Source of the DNA: Miscanthus floridulus
Taxonomy: Eukaryota; Streptophyta; Magnoliopsida; Poales; Poaceae
Assembly: GCF_019320115.1 (NCBI RefSeq)
Contig: NC_089589.1
Coordinates: forward strand, 22,873,666-22,937,665
Direction: 5' to 3'
Length of the DNA: 64,000 nt
The translations under genes were made by a program, and so were the position numbers. The notes below the pieces were generated by a model, which was not told where the DNA came from, searched no databases, and saw nothing but the letters and a program-made list of their open reading frames with translations. Each line of letters begins with the position of its first letter. Within the stretch, counting starts at the first letter, position 1. Positions 56,618-64,000 of the stretch are shown here, in pieces.

Positions 56618-56728
56618 TAATGTACGTGTTTCGTGCTATAGATATTTTCACCCTCTTCTATAAACTTGGTCAAACTTATACTGTCTTAGGGTCATTCTAG
56701 GAATTGATTTATTTTTGGATGGACCGAG
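56414..56728. mobile_element. Degenerate Stowaway MITE with expanded (AT)n
   Basis: Left end CTCCCTTCGTCCCAAATTAG at 56414 and right end TTATTTTTGGATGGACCGAG to 56728 are diverged Stowaway termini. Inside is an AT dinucleotide tract. Confidence 0.7.
56549..56614. repeat. (AT)n microsatellite, about 33 units
   Basis: Uninterrupted AT dinucleotides inside the Stowaway element, 70-250 bp upstream of pseudogene 4. Confidence 0.95.
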
Positions 56729-56800
56729 TTTATAGACTATTGAACCTATAAATGATGGTTTGCTTTTGTTGCAGAAAAATAGCCATACAAGCTCCCTGCC

Positions 56801-59800
56801 ATGGTGGCTGTCCTTGCTGTTTTGGCATCCTACATCCAACACATGTTGGTGAACATGGCTATAGAAGAGGTGCATATACTACTAGGGGTCACCCGGGAGA
56901 TTGACAAGATGGGAGTCAAGCTTGGAGATCTCAAGAACTTCCTCACAGATGCTGATAGGAGGAACATCACTGATCTATGTGTGAAGGCATGGGTGGGAGA
57001 GCTTCCGAATGCCATGTATGATGCCACAAACATCCTGGATCTGTGCCAGCTCAAGGCCATGGAGCAAGGCCCAAGCCGGGACATGGGATGCTTCAACCCA
57101 TTGCTATTCTGCATGCGGACTCCCCTCCATGCCCATGATATTGGAAACCACATCAAGAACCTTAACATGAGGCTAGATGACATCAAGGCACGCAGCGTGT
57201 CATTCAACTTCATCAACCTTGGTTCCTATGAGGACGATGGAAGTAAGAAGGCATCATTTGGTTCAAGTACACGTGAGACATCGGGGGCCCTCGATGGATC
57301 AGGTTTGGTTGGTGAGAAGATTGAGGAGGACACAAAAAATCTAGTGGCGATGCTCACAAAAGAGTATCAAACCCAACAAGAATATAACAACATTATGGTT
57401 TTCGCCATTGTGGGAGTTGGAGGGATTGGCAAGACCACCCTTGCCCAAAAGATCTTTAATAATGACATAATATAATACTACAAGATTTCACAAAGAAAAT
57501 ATGGTTGAGTGTCAGCCAAGACTTTGATGAGATTGAGCTGTTGAGGAGAGCAATCTCTGAAGCTGGGGGATACCACCATATATTGCCGGAAATGCAAAGG
57601 CACTACAAGAGCGAGCTCTAATGGAAGCCTTAAAGGGACATAGGACCTTAATGATAATTGATGATGTCTGGGACTATCGTGCATGGGAGGGTGTGCTTAG
57701 AACGCCCTTGCTCAATGCTGCCCTAGCTCATGGTAGCCGTGTCCTCATCACCACTAGGCATGACACTGTCGCACGAGGAATGATGGCAGAGGAACCCTAC
57801 CACCATATCAATAAACTTGACCCTGGGGATGCATGGTTGCTTCTCAAGAAACAGGTCCATACAAGCTCACCCATTCTTTGAAAATTTCCTTTGGTTTTCA
57901 TTCAGACGTCATGCTTGTTAGCTGCATCACATTATATTTGGTGCACTCTTAAAAGTAAGGGCTCGATCTGCTACCACTGGCAGTATTCTTTTTATGTTGC
58001 AAAAATCTAGTGTATTTAGTATATATTGCGATATTACCAATATAAAGCGTCAGTTGCCTGATAGTTTCATATTTTAGGGACCCCACCAGTTATTCACAGT
58101 TTCATCAAGACATTCAAACAAGAACCTGTACAACAAGTCTACATCATTTTTTTTGTGGGAAAAGTGCACGGAATTTTCATGGTTTTGTAATGGAAATTTT
58201 GAGTGCCATTGCGTAACACTGACAATGAAGGCAATAAGAAATGGTAAATTCCCAAGAAAATTCAGTTTACAGACTTAGAAAACAATAATAAGTTCATTTT
58301 ATGGTTTTTTATGAGGTATAATTAAGAAAACCTTACCTTTTTCTTAGTATGGACATCTTGCGCTCAAAAAGATCAGTGGAGAGCTTACAAACCTTCGTTT
58401 TGTTCAAGTAAAAACTAGCATAGCAGCATAATAGAAAGTTCAAAAATTATATGACATTTTTTGGTGCCATGCCTGCTAATCGCACGTACTACAAATATAC
58501 TATAAAACAGAGTAGTACCCTTGAGCCACATCCTAGCTTACTGATCTGAAAAACTGTTGTGAGCGGTGCTTGTGTTATGATAGGATACACTTTTTTATCA
58601 TACATGGATTTTGGTAGTATGAGTGATATCGATAATGCATTGTGGATGGACTTCACTATAGTAGTGTGAACAATTGATTTTCAGTTGGGAACCACCTCTT
58701 GGTGTGGTGATGGATGTGTGATGATAAGATTCCATAAACCAAGTTCAAATAGGGACTTGGGTATGCCAGTATAGGGGCTTGAAAAGAATCCATAAAGGAA
58801 AAGGAAACTAGAAAAGAAAAGAAAAATAAAAAGGGACCTTAACCGGGACTAAAGGTGCCCGCCCCCGGGAGCGGCCTGGAGGCCCTTTTAGTCCTAGTGT
58901 CCCGGTTGGTGTTGCCAACTGGAACTAAAGGTCCCTTCAGTCCGGGCTACCCTATGCCAGGAGTAAAGGGTTGGAAACCGGGACTAAAAGGGTGTCCTAG
59001 CTGGAACTATAGGCCCTTTGTGTACTAGTAAACCGTATGTGCATGCATGGGTAAAAAATACTGTGGAATTGGGAAAAATGATTCTTTTACCAAATTAGTT
59101 CCCAAAGTTTATAGCTATGTTACTCTAAAATAACTGTGGACCACTGATTTAATTATATTTGAATTAATATGCTCAAAAAGTGACTTATTTACATTTCCTT
59201 TAATATAGAACATTGAAAAATTGGGGAAAATCAATGTACAAGATCTAACTTCACTAGGACGATCTAATGTGAAAGTGCACGGTAGACATGAAAAATAAAA
59301 AAATGTGTATAACCATGATCTAAATATTCAGTGGACAGTTCAAGGGTTCATGTTAGATTGTACTTAGCTGAAAGGCATGCCCCACCACTAAATATCCGTT
59401 GTGTATTTGATCTTGTTTTGTCTTTCCTCCAGATCGATGTAGCTAAAAATGAGTAGCATGTAGATTGTTAGATGCCTTTTCTATTTGTTATGTGCACATG
59501 CATATATAAATGAAGAGGACCAAAAATTGTGTGCCACCAGAGCATTAAAAAATTGAGCTTGAAGTTCTATCTTGTTAGTGACAAAGGGACAGTGCAATTT
59601 ATTTATCATGCGCTTTGTATTAACCTGATCTCCACATTTGCCGTACTGGTGAAAAAATGAATGCTTATCTAATTAGTCTGATATGCTTGCAGGTAGTTAG
59701 AAGTGTAGGAATGGGAATTATAGAAAAATGCGATGGTTTACCACTCGCGGTCAAAGTTATTGGAGGTCGCCAGAAAAACATAAGGCCAGTCGACTGGGAA

Positions 59801-61942
59801 AATGTCTTAAAGGACTCTCTATGGTCAGTTTCTCAAATGCCTAAAGAGTTAAGCAATTCAATATATCTTAGCTATGATGACTTGGGTCTAGGCTCGAAAC
59901 ATTGTTTTTTGCACTACTCCCTCCTTCCTAAGGACACAATTTTTTTGGTTGCTGACATTGTTGGCATGTGGATCAGTGAAGGATTTCTTCATGGAACCTC
60001 ACGTGACTTAGAGGAAATAGGAAAAGAGTACTATGACGAATTAATTCAGAGAAACCTTATTGAGCCAAATAAAAGGTACATTGATCATGTTGTTTGCAAC
60101 ATGCATGATTTTGTTTGTTCTTTTGCTCAGTATGTGGCAGGAAATGAGGCACTAGTGGGTCACAATAGTGAAATTGGTATTATGTTGAATAAACTCAATT
60201 CACAAAAGTTGATTCGTTTATCCCTGCAAAACAAAGGAGCAGAATCAAATGATTTAGTGTGGTGTTCTCTACAAGCACATACATCACTAAGAACACTGAT
60301 ATTGGTTGGGCATGTAAAGATAAAGCCTGGTGATTCATTGGGTCCCTTTTCAAGTCTTCGGACACTACATTTGGAGTCCATAAATAATTTTGATTTATTA
60401 GTTGAATCTTTGTATCAACTCAAACACTTGAGGTATTTATCAATAGAAAAGAGTAACGCATCTAGCTTACCTGAGAATATTGGCAAGTTGAAGTTCTTGC
60501 AGTATATTAGCCTTTTTCGTTGTCAGAGTTTGGTTAAGCTTCCTAGTAGCATTGGAATGCTACAACACTTGAGGTTTCTTAAACTTAGCAAGACATCTAT
60601 AAAATGTATACCAGAGGGTTTTCGTGGTATAACCTCTTTGAGGAAATTACATGGGTTTCCAACCCACAAGGATGGTGACCGGTGTAGTTTGCAAGGTCTG
60701 GGTCCTCTTTGCCAGCTAACTGAGCTTGGTATAAGACTCATGGAGAATGTATCTTCTTCATCATTTGCTACAGAAGTCAGGCTTAGTGTAAAGGCATGCC
60801 TAAGATAACTGGCACTAAGTTGCACCAGTAGACTTGGAGCTGATGGTCGGCTGGAAAAAGATAAAGAAGGCGACTCTGAGAAGGAGCAGTTACAAATTGA
60901 GGAGGTTTTTAATGAGCTTTGCCCTCCATCTTCCTTAGAAAACCTTCACATCCATGGGTATTTTGGTCAGCGACTCCCAAGGTGGATGATGTCGACAGAA
61001 TCTATGCCCCTTGAGAGCTTGAGAATTCTGACAATGGATGACCTGGCCTGCTGCACCGAACTTCCTGATAGCCTGTGTCAGCTCCCCTGGTTGGAGCTCC
61101 TACAGATCGACAGGGCCCCAGCCATAAGGCGTCTTGGGCAAGAATTCGTGTGTTGCAAGCGTTCTCGGGTAGCTGCTGGGTTCTCTAGATTGCTCAAGCT
61201 AAATTTTATAGGAATGGTGGAATGGGAGGATTGGGAGTGGGAGGAGCAAGTGCATGCCATGCCTGTCTTGGAGTATCTTCAACTCAAGAGATGCAACTTG
61301 AGTCACGTGCCACGTGGCCTTGCCTTCCACACAAAGAATCTGAAGGAACTCATGTAAATGACGTCGACTGCCTAAAATCTTTGGACCACTTTTCTCATGT
61401 TGTTCTGCTTGAAGCGTTCAGAAACACTGACCTGGAGAGGATTAGTTTTCTACCAAGCCTGAAGAATCTTGTCATCTGCAACTGCCCCAGAATGAAGGTA
61501 TTGAAGGGTGTTACCGGCGCTCCAGACACTCCTGCTGGAGGATTATGGCATCGAAACTCTACCAAGATATCTGAAGGATGTAAACCCAAGGCATTTGGAG
61601 CTACACTGCACCTTATCGTTGCTCACATCGATTGCGGCAAGCAAATCAAGCCCTGAGTGGGACAAGCTGAAACATATCCAGCATGTCAAGGCCTATGCAA
61701 ACGGTAATGGCAGGAAACATATCCAGCATGTACACAAGAGATCCTTTTCCACTTTGAGACAAATATCAGTCGAGCTACCATTGGTCAAGGTAAAAATTAA
61801 CCCAGCAGCTCCGTCTAAAATAAACTTTTATTATCAGAGACTCTGTTCTTTTAGCTTCCTCCTGTTGAAAAAAATTAAATCTCTCATCCTCAGGCTGGTT
61901 GGCACGTGCATGGTTTGCTTACTGTCAAACATGTCCGATTGA
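56801..61942 (+). pseudogene. CNL resistance-type pseudogene 4
   Basis: Full-length CNL layout with several lesions. Exon 1 56801-57854 (start MVAVLAVLASYIQHM): Rx-type coiled coil, P-loop GVGGIGKTT, kinase-2 MIIDDVWD, RNBS-B GSRVLITTR. Intron 57855-59692; exon 2 from 59693: GLPL, winged helix, MHD (VCNMHDFV), LRRs. Lesions: extra bases and a stop at about 57470-57480, a second frameshift near 57581, TAA at 60806-60808 where the frame otherwise continues, and frameshifts near 61356 and 61513. About 14 residues after the intron are absent relative to gene 3. The tail is recognisable to about 61790 (SPEWDKLKHIQHVKAYA). It is in divergent orientation to gene 3. Clearly non-functional as a full receptor; a truncated CC-NB product is conceivable. 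Confidence 0.88.
58800..59030. mobile_element. CACTA-derived fragment in intron of pseudogene 4
   Basis: Repeated AACCGGGACTAAAGG and its complement CCCTTTTAGTCC, ending CCCTTTGTGTACTAGTA. This is the signature of abundant small grass CACTA derivatives (ends CACTAGTACA...). The left end is degraded. The rest of the intron (57855-58800, 59030-59692) shows nothing. Confidence 0.65.
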
Positions 61943-63073
61943 AGACGAAATGCTGGTAGGACGACGTGCGCATGCTGACAAACGCCTTCCCCTCTGTACA
62001 CGATTCAGGTAACCTAGTTAGTGCTTTCCGCTAAATTTCTTCACTCCATGTGCCGTTTCAAGTGATTCTCAAGGATCACTTGAAACAGCTACTCGTACAT
62101 TGCTCTTTGTTTCATGCAGTAAACCAGAATTGATCAACGCGTGCAGGTGCAATTCTTATCGTCATGTGGTCGCCTGGTTGCGTGGGGCATGTCTGCACTG
62201 CAGTGAAGCCATGGGCGTCGCCTCCTTGTCAGAGCAGTGGATGGAAGCAGTCGGGTATATATATGCAGCCTATATTGGTTATCAGACGACATATGGGCGG
62301 CTGCAACAGCAAAAGGAAACGTCATCACGAGTGTAGCTGAATATGGATTTGGGCGTTTGGGTGGTCGATCTGGGGTTGTACTACAACTAATTTTGCTGGT
62401 TGTGCCTACAGTATGTGTTCTTGATTGAGACCTGCGAGTCGCACTGTGCATCGGATGAGGACAAAAATACATCTCATTCTTCTCTGATGTTCTTGAAACC
62501 TGATTAGCAGTGAAACAAACACACTAGCTAAATTTACCATGAGTCCATGACTGCGTCTTTTTTCTTCTGCATCATCAGCTTCTCTCGCGACAGACAGACA
62601 CTACCTAAGAAAAGCTAATCACAGACGCGTCTTCATTCACTTCGCATACAAGGGTTCGAGCGTCAACACGCGTCTGGCCACCCTGATTATTTAGCAAAAT
62701 TGCCTATTTTAAAATAGCACTACCCAATCATGATGGTGATCCAGTCTGTGTAAGGGCATCTAAGGAATGGTATATTCCACATACATATATCATCAGTTGA
62801 CTTCTAAGTTCCAACGCCCTTTCACAGATCATTCCCAGCCAAGCAACGGCGTCATCTTCATCTTCCATCTCCAGAGTCCGCCAATGACATGCGATCATCG
62901 GTGTAGAATATAAACGGCCACGCGACACTCCATGACTCCAAGCAGGTCGTCCGGCGTCTCATTAAATTTCGCCCCCCAACAAGCATGACACTCGCAATAT
63001 GCCATACGTCGCCAGCGCGATGACAGCGCGCCAGCCGATCGATGAGTTGATTATGTATTAAGTTTACCATCGA
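61943..63073. other. 3' flank of pseudogene 4, no gene seen
   Basis: Unique-looking DNA with only a short palindrome at 62055-62086. An open frame at 62100-62336 has no recognised similarity and could be old 3' UTR. Confidence 0.45.
62055..62086. repeat. Hairpin, 12-bp perfect stem and 8-base loop
   Basis: GTTTCAAGTGAT and ATCACTTGAAAC surround TCTCAAGG. No T-run follows in either direction that would suggest a terminator, and the arms are too short for a plant microRNA precursor. Confidence 0.85.
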
Positions 63074-64000
63074 CCCAATACCGGAATGCCCAGCTTTGCC
63101 TTGTGTCCACGGCACACGGCGAAGCCCAAAAAACAATCGGCAAAGCCTTTGCCGAGTGTTACACTCGGCAAACGTCACTCGGCATACACAGTGCCTGCAA
63201 AGGTTTCTTTTCCGAGTGTGTTTTCTATCGTGCACTCGACAAAGACTTTTGCCGAGTGCTAAAACCGACACTCGGCAATTTTTTTCGAAAAATATAAAAA
63301 AAGCTGCCCACCCCGCACCGGCGGCGATGCCGACGCCGCCGCCCGCCCGCGGCTCACCGCCACCACCACGCCGCCCGCTGCCACCAGGACGCCACCACGC
63401 CGCCACCAGCACGCCGCTGCCACCACCACGTCCGCCACCACCACGCCGCTACCACCACCACGCCGCCACGACCACCAAGCCCACCCGCCACCACCACGGC
63501 CGCCCTCTCCCACCGGATCTGGCCTCCGGCCACCGGGATCCGCCCTCTCCTGCTGGGATCCGGCCTCCGGCGCGCGCGCGAGAGAGAGCTGCACCGCCCG
63601 TCGGAGAGAGCCGCACTGCCCGCCGTGGTGGCGCCGGGAGAGGGAGAGGGAGGGAGGGGGCGAAGCCGGGAGAGGGAGGGGAGGGAGAGGTGCGGGAGAG
63701 GGAGGGAGGGGAGAGGGGGAGGCGGAGGGAGAGGGAGGGGAGGAGGGGGAGGGGAGGGAGAGGGAGGGGAGGTGGGAGGGAGGGGGAGAGGGCGGCGGTG
63801 CCGGGAGAGGGAGGGGAGGATGGGAGGGAGGGGGCGGGGGAGAGGGAGGGGGCGGCAGCGCCGGGAGAGGGGGGGTGGCAGCCGGGTGTTTTATAACGTG
63901 AAGCCTTTGTTGAGTGTTGGATCGAGGACACTCGGCAAAGCTGGCTTTGCCGAGTGTCAGATCACAGCACTCGACAAACTAATCTTTGCCGAGTGTCTAC
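63074..64000 (+). mobile_element. Second large CACTA element, left end only
   Basis: Degenerate terminus CCAATACCGGAATG near 63074, then TTTGCCGAGTG / CACTCGGCAAA subterminal repeats (63090-63285), then GC- and purine-rich leader (63300-63890) and more subterminal repeats (63900-64000). Orientation is opposite to the element at 5975-14475, so its transposase, if present, would read rightward beyond the window. Confidence 0.85.
63620..63885 (+). repeat. Purine-rich GGGAGAGGGAGG tract
   Basis: About 260 bp almost wholly G and A on the plus strand with many GGG runs, within the CACTA leader. Its sequence could form G-quadruplex or triplex structures. The long open frames across it on both strands are composition artefacts. 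Confidence 0.85.

Noticed and set aside
63096..63931. A 266-codon frame and antisense 160-codon frame
   Set aside because: They translate subterminal repeats and a GGGAGA tract; the same kind of DNA occurs in the other CACTA element.
1..64000. tRNA, rRNA or microRNA genes
   Set aside because: I saw no cloverleaf with a TTCGAATC-type T-arm and box A/B spacing, no rRNA, and the hairpins found are too short or lie in transposons.

Overview
The window looks like nuclear DNA of a panicoid (Andropogoneae-type) grass. The reasons are CACTA transposons whose ends carry the TTTGCCGAGTG / CACTCGGCAAA subterminal repeats typical of that group, Tourist and Stowaway miniature elements, Ty3/gypsy elements nested in one another, and a cluster of CC-NB-ARC-LRR (CNL) resistance-type genes. 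The species assignment is inference. There is one 100-N gap at 43228-43327.

Host genes: all recognisable host genes are paralogues of one CNL family that shares an intron inside the NB-ARC region. In order they are pseudogene 1 (+, truncated by the window start, to about 5380), a rearranged fragment 2 (-, 14690-15612), an apparently intact 995-residue gene 3 (-, 46400-51349) and pseudogene 4 (+, 56801-61942). Pseudogene 1 and gene 3 are inverted duplicates that also share intron and 3' flanking sequence. Gene 3 is the only copy that reads open throughout.

Mobile DNA: 5975-14475 is an 8.5-kb CACTA element with both a PF03004-type gene and a TNP2-type gene, each disabled. 15.6-43.2 kb is a nest. 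An old gypsy-type remnant holds a 1.2-kb CACTA element (16486-17685, TSD CTC) and LTR element 1 (17999-42561). Element 1 holds two inverted solo LTRs (20340-21815 and 23442-26488) and, inside its own 3' LTR, LTR element 2 (30008-42244, TSD CCTCT). Both LTR elements have gag but show no reverse transcriptase, RNase H or integrase, so both look non-autonomous. Right of gene 3 lie LINE remnants, Tourist and Stowaway elements, small CACTA derivatives and the start of another large CACTA element at the right edge.

Most notable: element 2 carries two spliced genes antisense to its gag-protease region. One is a roughly 970-codon gene with a plant mobile domain and a coiled-coil C-terminus (36905-40141). 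The other is a 232-codon gene of unknown function (35630-36484). Introns and phases are preserved while nearly all lesions are premature stops, mostly TAG where CAG is expected. The same TAG bias is seen in the CACTA genes, which fits C-to-T decay at methylated CHG sites.
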